Source: an uncultured Chloroflexus sp.
GTDB taxonomy: Bacteria; Chloroflexota; Chloroflexia; Chloroflexales; Chloroflexaceae
Assembly (NCBI RefSeq): GCF_937951745.1
Contig: NZ_CALFBQ010000046.1
Coordinates: forward strand, 1 to 60,941
DNA: 60,941 bases
Reading direction: 5' to 3'
The notes beneath the pieces are model-generated. The model saw only the letters and a list, made by a program, of their open reading frames with translations. It was not told the DNA's origin and did no database searches. The translations under genes were made by a program, and so were the position numbers. Positions 1-8,095 of this stretch are shown in pieces. Position 1 is the stretch's first letter. The number at the start of each line of letters is the position of its first letter.

Positions 1-417
1 ATTTCAACAATTTCGGCTCACGGTAGAGCACTGAAACCTGTTGATTTGAAATTGAGCGCCAATCGTAAAGTTGCTGATGATGGCCGGGTCGGTGAACAGT
101 TTGCGGCGCATACGATTGGCATACAGATGGCCGCGACCGAGATTGGGACGGCGCTGATCCCAGTTGGAATGGGGGTTGTTGGCTAGTGGGGGTCGCTTGA
201 GCTGATCCCGCTTGGTCTGTTAGCCGTAGATGGGGCGTTGTTACGGTGCTATCTGCTCGCGATGCGCCCTGCCTAAACGAATATCGTTTAGTAGGTCTAA
301 ATAATTTGGGTGGTCTGGTTGCGCCGCTGATAGTTTCCGCCATTTCATATTGGTAGTACAATGAGATAACGCACCGCAGCAGACGAAAGCTGTGGCGCTA
401 TACTGGCGGAGGCTCGT
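1..417. other. Non-coding or decayed left edge
   Basis: Both strands stay open over about 1-186, but neither reading has a start, a ribosome site or a family I recognise. The minus-strand reading looks a little more protein-like and could be the decayed end of a gene lying outside the window. A minus-strand ORF across 241-597 runs into the phosphatase gene and is treated as a shadow. Positions 408-412 hold the GGAGG of the next gene. Confidence 0.4.
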
Positions 418-1191
418 GTGGACATTGATATTGCGCTTGCGCGCGCATGGGCGCAGCGCGCCGGCGAGCTGCTTTTGCGCTCGTATTTTAATCGGGTGTC
501 GCCGGAACGTAAGCTCGATAAGAGTTTGGTGACGGCGGCTGATCGCGCAATTGAAGATTGGTTGCGCGAGCAGATTCATGCCCACTATCCTGATCACGGC
601 GTGATGGGTGAAGAACGCGAGCCGGAAGGTCTCGACCGCGAGTATGTGTGGGTCATCGATCCGATTGATGGCACCAGTTCGTTTGTCTCCGGTTTACCGA
701 TGTGGGCAGTGTCGATTGGGGTGATCCGGTGCGGGCAGCCGGTGGCCGGTGTGATCTACCTGCCGGTGTTGGGTGATTGTTATTGGGCAGTCGCTGGTGG
801 GCGCGCGTTCTGGAATGAAACGCCGATTCATGTGGCGCCGCCGCAGCCGCCGAGTCCTAATGACTGGATTGCGATCCCTTCGACGTTTCATCGCGCCTAT
901 ACGATTCACTATCCCGGTAAAGTGCGGGTGTTGGGGTCGGTGGCGGCTGATTGTTGTTATGTAGCCCGTGGGCAGGCGCAGGCGGCGATTATCGGGCGGG
1001 CAAAAGTGTGGGATGTGGCCGCTGGCTGGGTGATTGTGCAAGCTGCCGGTGGTGTGGTCTGCCCGCTAGAGGGTGAGTTGCCCGATTGGTTGACATTGCT
1101 GCGTACCGTGCGTTTGCCGGCGGCGGTGGTGATTGGTCATCCGCAACAGGTGGCGCAGGTCTGCGCGTGGGTGCGGCGGATAACGCCATGA
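418..1191 (+). CDS. Inositol monophosphatase family phosphatase
   Basis: 257-aa enzyme of the Mg2+-dependent, Li+-sensitive sugar phosphatase superfamily (inositol monophosphatase, HisN-type histidinol phosphatase, CysQ). Motif A is complete: two Glu at about residues 65-66 and then DPIDGTSSF at 81-89, which bind the metals. The C-terminal WDVAAG near residue 199 is motif B. The GTG at 418 is chosen because GGAGG lies 5 nt upstream. The exact substrate cannot be told from sequence. It stands alone and ends before a strong terminator at 1221. Histidinol phosphatase is the main alternative role. The family call is secure. Confidence 0.9.
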   Translation: MDIDIALARAWAQRAGELLLRSYFNRVSPERKLDKSLVTAADRAIEDWLREQIHAHYPDHGVMGEEREPEGLDREYVWVIDPIDGTSSFVSGLPMWAVSIGVIRCGQPVAGVIYLPVLGDCYWAVAGGRAFWNETPIHVAPPQPPSPNDWIAIPSTFHRAYTIHYPGKVRVLGSVAADCCYVARGQAQAAIIGRAKVWDVAAGWVIVQAAGGVVCPLEGELPDWLTLLRTVRLPAAVVIGHPQQVAQVCAWVRRITP

Positions 1192-1220
1192 GCGGGGAGA
1201 TGGGGGGTGGGGAGATTGCA

Positions 1221-1246
1221 GCGCGGCTTGTGCCGCGCTTTTTGTT
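1221..1246 (+). terminator. Rho-independent terminator after phosphatase gene
   Basis: A perfect 7-bp stem GCGCGGC/GCCGCGC with a 4-nt loop is followed by TTTTTGTT. A TATAAT at 1246-1251 overlaps the end of the T run and may be the -10 box of the aminotransferase gene starting at 1300, although no good -35 box is seen. Confidence 0.8.
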
Positions 1247-1299
1247 ATAATGACGGGTATCGAATAGATTGCTTTTGCAGATGCACAAAGGAGTGTCGT

Positions 1300-2643
1300 A
1301 TGACTGCGCCAGCCGTGCGCCATATTCGTCTTGTCACCGAAATTCCCGGCCCACGTTCGCGTGAGTTGCTGGCCCGCCGCGATGCTGCGGTGGTGGCTGG
1401 GTTGGGCCGGGCGACGCCGATTGCGATTGCTTCTGGTCACGGCGCGTTGGTGACGGATGTTGATGGGAATACCTTGATCGATTTTGTCAGCGGGATTGGC
1501 ACCTTGGCGGTCGGCCATTGCCCGCCGGAAGTGGTGAGCGCAATTCAGGCGCAGGCTGAGCGGTTGATCCATGTGTCGGCGCTAGTCGGTACCTACGAGC
1601 CGTATGTGGCGTTGTGCGAGCGGCTCAATGCGCTGGCACCGATCAGCGAGCCGTGCAAGACGTTGCTGGCTAATTCGGGTGCCGAAGGGGTTGAGAATGC
1701 GATAAAGTTTGCCCGCGCTGCAACCGGACGTCCGGCGATTATTGTCTTTGATGGTGCGTATCACGGGCGCACGCTGTTGACCCTCTCGCTCACCTCGCGC
1801 ACCTATTTTAAGAAGAAGTTTGGCCCTTTTGCTCCTGAAATCTATCGCGCTCCCTTCCCCTACGCCTACCGGATGGGGATGAGCGAGGCGGAGGCGGTTG
1901 AGCAGTGTTGGGCGGCGTTTGAGCGGATGCAGATCGCTGGGGTTGACCCGGAAACCGTGGCGGCGGTGTTGATCGAACCGGTGCAAGGCGAGGGCGGCTT
2001 TATCCCGGTGCCGGTGGAGTTTATGCGCCGCTTGCGCCAGTTCTGCGACCGCAATGGTTCGTTGCTGATTGTCGATGAGGTGCAGAGTGGCTTTGGCCGC
2101 ACCGGTACTATGTTTGCGATCGAGCAGTTTGGCGTTGAACCAGATATCATTGTGGCTGCCAAGAGTATTGCTGCCGGGATGCCGCTAGCGGCGACCATTG
2201 GGCGGGCGCGGGTCATGGATAAAGCGCATTACGGTGGGGTGGGCGGAACCTACGGCGGCAATCCGCTGGCCTGTGTGGCGGCACTGGCGACGATTGATAT
2301 CATCGAGCGCGAACGGTTGCTGGATCGGGCTAACGTGATCGGGCAGCAGATCCGCACTCACTTTGAGCCGATGCTGGCCGATGATACGCTCGATCCGCTG
2401 GTTGGTGATGTGCGCGGTTTGGGTGCGATGATCGGGATCGAGCTGGTGAAGGATCGGCGTAAGCGCACGCCGGCTGCTGCCGAAGAGGTGCTGGCGATTC
2501 TGGGTCGCGCCCTCGAACGCGGTGTGCTGGCGATGCGGGCCGGTCTATATGTGAACTGTATTCGCTTGTTGGTGCCGCTCGTGATTACTGATGATCAGCT
2601 CAATGAAGGGCTGGAAGTCTTGGTTGGCGCAATGCGCGGGTAG
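1300..2643 (+). CDS. gabT: Class III PLP aminotransferase (GABA-transaminase-like)
   Basis: About 447 aa. Fold-type I PLP enzyme moving an omega-amino group (4-aminobutyrate or a similar diamine or amino acid) to a keto acid in the cytosol. Visible signature: EPVQGEGG, then LLIVDEVQSGFGRTG (Asp contacting the PLP pyridine nitrogen), then AAKSIAAGMP with the Schiff-base lysine, then GGTYGGNP. The frame is open upstream from 1207, but the ATG at 1300 is preferred because AAAGGAG lies 6 nt before it. Residues around the lysine match GABA transaminase better than ornithine enzymes. A second class III aminotransferase at 54948-56177 is of the acetylornithine/LysJ type, so the two are not redundant copies. 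Confidence 0.85.
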   Translation: MTAPAVRHIRLVTEIPGPRSRELLARRDAAVVAGLGRATPIAIASGHGALVTDVDGNTLIDFVSGIGTLAVGHCPPEVVSAIQAQAERLIHVSALVGTYEPYVALCERLNALAPISEPCKTLLANSGAEGVENAIKFARAATGRPAIIVFDGAYHGRTLLTLSLTSRTYFKKKFGPFAPEIYRAPFPYAYRMGMSEAEAVEQCWAAFERMQIAGVDPETVAAVLIEPVQGEGGFIPVPVEFMRRLRQFCDRNGSLLIVDEVQSGFGRTGTMFAIEQFGVEPDIIVAAKSIAAGMPLAATIGRARVMDKAHYGGVGGTYGGNPLACVAALATIDIIERERLLDRANVIGQQIRTHFEPMLADDTLDPLVGDVRGLGAMIGIELVKDRRKRTPAAAEEVLAILGRALERGVLAMRAGLYVNCIRLLVPLVITDDQLNEGLEVLVGAMRG

Positions 2644-2708
2644 TACGAATAAGTGAGGGTGCAGTGTTATGCGCCCTCGCGTACTTATATTTCTGTACAG
2701 GGATTACT

Positions 2709-3314
2709 ATGCCGATTACTGTTGTCCAAACCCAACCCGACCATATCCCGCAGTTGGTCATTCACCAGCGGGTCTGTTTTCCGACCCTCGACCCAGAGGA
2801 TCACTTCAGCGCCGAGAACTTTGCTACCCATTTGCGGCTCTTTCCCGAAGACCAGCATGTGGCGCTCGACGGTAATCGCGTGGTTGGTCAGAGTAGCACC
2901 TTCCGCATCAGCGGCGATAAGGTATTTAAGCCGCATACGTTTGAAGATATTGTCGATCACGGCAATTTTGGCTATCACGATCCCAATGGCGAGTGGTTGT
3001 ACGGCGCTGATATCAGTGTTCACCCCGATTACCGTGGGCGCGGTATCAGCCGCATGCTCTACGATGCGCGCAAGGCGCTGATCCGCCGGCTTGGTCTGCG
3101 CGGCATGGTTGCCGGCGGGATGTTGCCCGGTTACGTTGCTTACCGCGACCAGATGTCGGTTGAAGAATATGTAGCCGCAGTGGTGGCAGGCCGGTTGAGC
3201 GATCCGACTCTGACGCCGCAGTTGCGCAATGGCTTTACTGTGCGGGGCATGCTCTACGATCATATCCGCGACGGCAAGGTGCCCCACGCGGCGTTGATTG
3301 TGTGGGAAGCGTAG
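2709..3314 (+). CDS. GNAT-family N-acetyltransferase
   Basis: About 201 aa. The acetyl-CoA pyrophosphate loop is seen in HPDYRGRGISRMLYDARK, with RGRGIS as the R-x-x-G-x-G/A element. The substrate is unknown. In some bacteria similar acetyltransferase domains are fused to a nitrilase, but here the domain stands alone. The ATG at 2709 is chosen over upstream in-frame options because AGGGA precedes it at 2698-2703. It ends only 4 nt before the corA start, so the two are probably cotranscribed. Confidence 0.85.
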   Translation: MPITVVQTQPDHIPQLVIHQRVCFPTLDPEDHFSAENFATHLRLFPEDQHVALDGNRVVGQSSTFRISGDKVFKPHTFEDIVDHGNFGYHDPNGEWLYGADISVHPDYRGRGISRMLYDARKALIRRLGLRGMVAGGMLPGYVAYRDQMSVEEYVAAVVAGRLSDPTLTPQLRNGFTVRGMLYDHIRDGKVPHAALIVWEA

Positions 3315-3318
3315 CGGT

Positions 3319-4284
3319 ATGGTTTCGCTCAATGTCTTTCACCGCCAGAGCATGCAGCAAATTGCCGATCTCGATCAGATCAGCGACTTGCTCTTGCAGC
3401 CGCGCACCTTGATCTGGCTCGATCTCGAGCAGCCATCGCCGGCTGAGCTGGCCCTGTTGCGCGAGGAGTTTGGCTTTCACCAGCTCGCGATCGAAGATGC
3501 GTTGCAAGCGCACGAGCGGCCAAAAATTGAGACCTATCCCGGTTATTACCTGATCATTTTCTACAGCGTAGAATACGATGCTGCCGAGCGTGAATTGCGC
3601 TTTTTGCCGATCACGCTATTCGTTGGTGCGAACTATTTGGTCAGCATCCGGCCCGGCCCGATACGCCATATCGAGCAGACGCTGGCCCGCTGGCAAGCAA
3701 ATGGTCATGTGCCCGGCTATCAGGTGAGCAGTGTGCTCTATGCGCTGATCGATGCCATTGTTGATGACTACTTTGTCGTGCTTGATCAGATCGGCGAGCA
3801 GATCGAAGATGTGGAAGCGGCAATCTTTCAGTATGGCCGCCAAGAAGTAGCGAATGATATCTTCATGCTCAAAAAGGATCTCCTCTTCTTCCGCCGGATT
3901 GTCGCTCCCGAACGCGATGTGCTCAATGTCTTGCTGCGCCAAGAGGTTCGCATCTTTCAGCCCCGCGAATTGGCCTATGTTCGCGATGTCTACGATCATT
4001 TGGTGCGCGTGACCGAGTCGATCGATCTCTACCGTGATTTGCTATCGAGCGCGCTCGATAGCTATCTGTCACTACAGGGCAATCAGCTTAACCAGTTGGT
4101 GAAGGTGTTGACCCTCTGGTCGATTATTCTGATGGCCTGCTCGCTGGTGGCAGGAATCTACGGTATGAATTTCGTGCTGATGCCTGAACTAGAACAACCG
4201 TGGGGCTATCCCTTTGCGCTAGGGTTAATGGCGACGATTGCGCTAGGTCTGGCAATCTATTTCAAGCGGAGGCGATGGTGGTAG
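3319..4284 (+). CDS. corA: CorA family Mg2+/Co2+ channel
   Basis: About 321 aa, the usual CorA length. A long cytoplasmic domain with extended helices is followed by two C-terminal membrane helices. The signature YGMN at the end of the first helix is present, then a short acidic periplasmic loop (MPELEQPWGY) and a second helix ending in a basic tail (KRRRWW). Works as a pentameric divalent cation channel in the cytoplasmic membrane. The ATG at 3319 sits 4 nt after the acetyltransferase stop. No Mg2+ leader or riboswitch fits into so short a gap. Confidence 0.93.
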   Translation: MVSLNVFHRQSMQQIADLDQISDLLLQPRTLIWLDLEQPSPAELALLREEFGFHQLAIEDALQAHERPKIETYPGYYLIIFYSVEYDAAERELRFLPITLFVGANYLVSIRPGPIRHIEQTLARWQANGHVPGYQVSSVLYALIDAIVDDYFVVLDQIGEQIEDVEAAIFQYGRQEVANDIFMLKKDLLFFRRIVAPERDVLNVLLRQEVRIFQPRELAYVRDVYDHLVRVTESIDLYRDLLSSALDSYLSLQGNQLNQLVKVLTLWSIILMACSLVAGIYGMNFVLMPELEQPWGYPFALGLMATIALGLAIYFKRRRWW

Positions 4285-5756
4285 CCGGGCCGGTCTTGTT
4301 GCTCGATGGCGTGCCGGCAGCAGCTCCCATTGTGCCTGAGCGGAACGTGGTTGAGTGGTCGTGCGCGGTGCCGGCAGGGGCGACGGCGCAATTGGCAATC
4401 GATGGCGAACCGCTCGAACCGTTTCTCCGCCCCGGTGACTCGATGTGGCGCTGGCGTTGGCAAGCGCCAGCGGCGGCTGGCGTGTATCCGGTGCGTTTGA
4501 CCATTACCGCCGCAACGCAGGTTACGGAATGGCGCGGCACAGTCCATGTCGCTCCTTCCCTGCTCGATGCGCGCCGTTACGCTGCGTTGTTGGCCGATCT
4601 GGTTCAATTGGCACCGGCGCTTGCCCATGCCCTGAACGGTGGCCGCTACGCTGCCGGCAGCGGTGCGTCCGGCTATCCTGATCGGGCGGCGCTGCCGGCG
4701 CTCTTGACCGGCCCGCTGACCCAACGCCTGATCGCCGCAGTGGAACGGCTGGCGCGCCAACCGCGCCAGCGCCGGTGGCAATGGGAAGGGCCGCGCGAAT
4801 TGGGCATGCTCCGCGAACGGCCCGATCCGGCCCGCTGGCGGATCGCATCAGATGCTGCGCCGCTACCGCCCGCCGGTTGGCCTGATCGGGTAGGGGTGCA
4901 GGCGTACCGGCCCGATCCGCTTGAGCGTGGCCGGCAAGTGGCTGCCCAAGTACTCGACCGGCTGATCGCGAACGGGCAAGCGTTGCTGGTGATGCCGTTG
5001 CCTGCTGAGGCGCGGGTGCGGCTGGTGATGGTGATCGGGAGGTTGCGCGCAGCGCGTCTACAATTTGACGTAAATAATCAGCCGTTGATTGGGAGGCCGA
5101 TGTGGCGGCCACGCAGCCGCGATGAGCGCATTGTCGCCGCCTACCAACGGCTGATGCAGCGCCGGTTGGGAGTTGGGTGGGCGCCGGAGTTGCTGGAAAT
5201 ACCGGTGCGCGAGGTGGCCCGCCTCTATGAGACGTGGTGCGCGGCGCGTGTTGGGTTGGATCTGCTGTCCCTCAGCGACTGGCAGGTGCACGATCAGAGC
5301 ATCTTTGCCGGGCAGACGGCGCAATTGACGACGCAGCAACCTTTGCTCGTGCTGGCGCATCCTACGGGTGCTACCTTGGCATTACGCTATCAACCGCGCT
5401 ATGCGCCGGATAGTCAACCGTTCCGCTCGCTCGACGATCGGGTGCGAGTGCCGGATGGAGCGATCGAGTTCACCCATCCGCGGCGCGCGCCGGGGTTGAT
5501 CGTGCTCGACGCCAAGTATCGCAGCGAGGAAGGCGCGCTGCCGGCCAGCGCCATTGATGAGGGGTACAGCTATTTGGCCGGAATAGGCCATCATGACGGT
5601 AGCCGCGCAGTTGCTGCGTTGGCGTTGCTATTCCCCGGATCCGGCGCGCCGGTGGTGTATGCTAGCGGCCTCACCGCGCTGCCGCTGCTACCGGGAGAGC
5701 AGACTCGCACCTTAACCGCGTGGCTACGAGATCGCATACTTGACGCCATCATCTGA
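4275..5756 (+). CDS. DUF2357 / PD-(D/E)XK nuclease-domain protein
   Basis: About 493 aa. The N-terminal ~90 residues look like a beta-rich domain, the middle matches DUF2357-type proteins, and the C-terminal third carries a PD-(D/E)XK-like core: YETWCAARV, then FTHPRR, then LIVLDAKYRSE (Asp-X-Lys). Relatives occur as McrC-like nuclease partners of McrB-type GTPases in restriction systems. No McrB partner is visible here. The start at 4275 overlaps corA by 10 nt and has GGAGG at 4268-4272. The 3' end overlaps the convergent M48 pseudogene by about 33 nt. The nuclease assignment is from motifs and context; activity is inferred. Confidence 0.65.
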   Translation: MVVAGPVLLLDGVPAAAPIVPERNVVEWSCAVPAGATAQLAIDGEPLEPFLRPGDSMWRWRWQAPAAAGVYPVRLTITAATQVTEWRGTVHVAPSLLDARRYAALLADLVQLAPALAHALNGGRYAAGSGASGYPDRAALPALLTGPLTQRLIAAVERLARQPRQRRWQWEGPRELGMLRERPDPARWRIASDAAPLPPAGWPDRVGVQAYRPDPLERGRQVAAQVLDRLIANGQALLVMPLPAEARVRLVMVIGRLRAARLQFDVNNQPLIGRPMWRPRSRDERIVAAYQRLMQRRLGVGWAPELLEIPVREVARLYETWCAARVGLDLLSLSDWQVHDQSIFAGQTAQLTTQQPLLVLAHPTGATLALRYQPRYAPDSQPFRSLDDRVRVPDGAIEFTHPRRAPGLIVLDAKYRSEEGALPASAIDEGYSYLAGIGHHDGSRAVAALALLFPGSGAPVVYASGLTALPLLPGEQTRTLTAWLRDRILDAII

Positions 5757-6600
5757 AGAGTGCGACAGATACGGCTGCAAGGCGGCCAACCGCTCCTCCA
5801 CCGATGGATGGAACGAAGCTTGGTTCCATGGCAGATTCATCTCATCGAGTCGGGCTTGGCGCAGGAAGAGGGTTAAGTCGTGAGCAAACCCATGCTGCGC
5901 GGCGTATCGATCGGCAGCCAATTCGCGCTGGCGAATATAGCTACGCCAGAGCGGCGTAGTAGCCACAATACCTCCCGCCAACCAGTGTGATCAGCCCTAA
6001 TGAGAAGATATACTGGGTAAACTGGCCGATCCGGGTAGGAACAGCGATTTCGACCCGCAGCACGATATAGCTCAGCGCGTCGAGCAGGCGCATGATGGGG
6101 TTGAGCAAACTCGTGATCACGTGCGTCAAGCGTATCGTGAATGACACCATCAGCCAACCGCCGGGGAACGTCAACCGATGCAGCGCCAGCGCGAGGCGCC
6201 CGTCGCTGGTATGGTAGTGTCCCAGTTCATGGGCGAGAATCGCAAGAAGATACGGGCTAGTGTACGTATCGCGGTGTAAGTAGAGGGTATGGCCAATCGC
6301 ACTGGCATTGAGGTCAGGCTGATCGACAGCGTAGACGAAGCAAGGTGGGGTGATGCCGCGGTTCGCAAGCACGCGGAATGCTTCCGCAAGGATCGCTTGC
6401 TCAGTAATGGTTGGCGCTCGCCCGCGCACCTTCCAGCGCATAACCCGGTTGCCTCCCGGTGGCCCAACCCATGCCAGCAAGGAATAGCACGGCGGCCCCA
6501 CGGCACCGATGATTGCCAAGGTGTGAACGGTACTAGCGCTGAAGAACGGCGAACTAGCCCAAATAATAGCAATAGCGCAACCCGACGCCGGCCATCTCAA
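5724..6600 (-). pseudogene. Frameshifted M48-type zinc metallopeptidase
   Basis: Two minus-strand frames together make one membrane-embedded M48 (HtpX/Ste24-like) peptidase. The first (6600 to 5941) holds N-terminal hydrophobic segments and the zinc motif HELGH. It runs out of frame shortly after LITLVGG. The second (5981 to 5724) resumes with GGIVATTP and carries RQRELAADRYA, the downstream Glu motif expected to complete the zinc site. The switch lies near the GGCGGGAGG run at about 5971-5979, consistent with a one-base slip or a sequencing error. If the lesion is real, the product lacks its third zinc ligand. The apparent TTG start at 6600 is uncertain. Confidence 0.7.
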
Positions 6601-6674
6601 GAGTGAGCGTCAGGCTGTAGCGTATGCCTCCCCCCATAACGCTACCCTGTCAACTTGTCCCTAGATGATGGTTG

Positions 6675-7817
6675 CTACCCCTGCGGCAGCATTGGCCCCC
6701 ACATCAACCAACTCACCCCACGATCGGTTTGCGGCAGGTCAACAGCCGGGCGGTCACCAATCGGATACCAACGTAATGCCGTCCCGGTCTCGGTTCGTAC
6801 CAATGCCACAATGCCGCTCGCATCCGGCGCCCAACGGATGAGCAACGGCGTTTCGCGAAATGGCGGGCGCAGCTTGGTAAGGGTACCGTCAGGCGATTGG
6901 CGAGTCAGGGTAAAGGTGAAACCGTCACTCACCCGCTCAACCGCGACAAAGAGCAGGTCAGAGCCGTTGAGAAATGGCGCCCGCGCAAGCACGTTAATAG
7001 CGCTGAGACGGGAAGCCTGCATCGTTTGCACGTCAACTTGCCAAACACCGGGACCTTCCGGCGGCCCAACTAACAGCAGCGCCGTCCGGTTATCGCCAAG
7101 CCATACTGCTTCGCCGCACCAACCATACATGCCGTCTGGAACACGTGGCCGGCGTAACTCCTCACTTTGTGGTTGCCAAAACACGAGTTCACAATCATCG
7201 TAGAAGGCAGCAGATGACGCTACTAACAGGGTGTCGCCTGCCGGATTCCAGAGAAACGGGGCATAACTACGAATAGAACGGCTTGGATTCAGCGGATCAT
7301 CAACCGGATCATCGGCGCGCACCAGTTCAAGGTCGCCGCCGGTGGCTGGCAACCGGTACAGACCGTCGGGGAGATCGCGTACCTCGCGGTTGTTTTGGAA
7401 GCGGAGATAGATAAATTGCGCATCGGGCGACCAGCGCACGGCGCTGAGTTGATGCCCTTCCGCAAAGTACATCACCTGCGGATTGCTGCCGTCAAGCGTG
7501 GCGCGCACTAAACGATCCCCTTTCGCAGCGCCAACCACATAGACTAACCCAGCCACCGGATGGAGATCCATATCACTAATCGGCGGAATGCTCTCCAGCT
7601 CAATGCGTTCGCGGGTAAGTTGGCGGCGAGTCGCGCCATCGGACTCGATCCGCGCAATCTGGCCGCGATCAAGGACGTAGAGCTGCGCCGGTAAAAGCCG
7701 TGCGCCGGGTGTGGGCTGGATGACTTCGGGAATGGGTGATGGTGTGGGTAACGCGGGTACTGTGCTACATGAGACGAGCACGATGCTGAACAGCACACTC
7801 CAAAGTACATGTCGCAT
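6675..7817 (-). CDS. Beta-propeller (TolB/WD40-like) lipoprotein
   Basis: About 380 aa. The start at 7817 gives a short basic N-terminus, a hydrophobic stretch and a lipobox LVSC near residue 16, so it should be lipid-anchored outside the cytoplasmic membrane. A Pro/Thr-rich linker follows. Then come repeated blade-like units of the TolB/PD40 kind, such as VRWSPDAQF, FLWNPAGD and IRWAPDASG. No catalytic motif is seen; a binding or scaffolding role is inferred. AGGAT lies before the ATG. An upstream in-frame start at 7919 would bury the signal peptide and is rejected. Confidence 0.75.
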   Translation of the reverse strand: MRHVLWSVLFSIVLVSCSTVPALPTPSPIPEVIQPTPGARLLPAQLYVLDRGQIARIESDGATRRQLTRERIELESIPPISDMDLHPVAGLVYVVGAAKGDRLVRATLDGSNPQVMYFAEGHQLSAVRWSPDAQFIYLRFQNNREVRDLPDGLYRLPATGGDLELVRADDPVDDPLNPSRSIRSYAPFLWNPAGDTLLVASSAAFYDDCELVFWQPQSEELRRPRVPDGMYGWCGEAVWLGDNRTALLLVGPPEGPGVWQVDVQTMQASRLSAINVLARAPFLNGSDLLFVAVERVSDGFTFTLTRQSPDGTLTKLRPPFRETPLLIRWAPDASGIVALVRTETGTALRWYPIGDRPAVDLPQTDRGVSWLMWGPMLPQG

Positions 7818-8029
7818 AGTGATCCTACGAGTGAAGGATGTCTGAGGCAAGGATTGTCTCACGAGTTGGGTATTGCGTAGATTTGGTAAATAACCATTGT
7901 GTATAGCGGAGGCGGCCACTTCATCATTGGTATTAGACGCTTAGGCACAGCGGTTGCCACAATCGTGTTGCTCGCGAATGGGTCGCGCTCAAACATAGTA
8001 TACGCTATCTTTCGCATGCGCGATAAGAT

Positions 8030-8057
8030 CTGACTGAACTGTGACCGGATATATAAT
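8030..8057 (+). promoter_or_regulatory. Predicted sigma-70-type promoter
   Basis: CTGACT (8030-8035), 16 nt, then a perfect TATAAT (8052-8057). It would start transcription near 8064, which favours the kinase ATG at 8096 over the GTG at 8063. Confidence 0.5.
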
Positions 8058-8095
8058 GGAGTGTGTTAACAGCGATTTTGGCGCGAGCAAGCCGT

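Noticed and set aside
241-597. Minus-strand ORF at the left edge
   Set aside because: It overlaps the start of the phosphatase gene, has no ribosome site and no recognisable domain.
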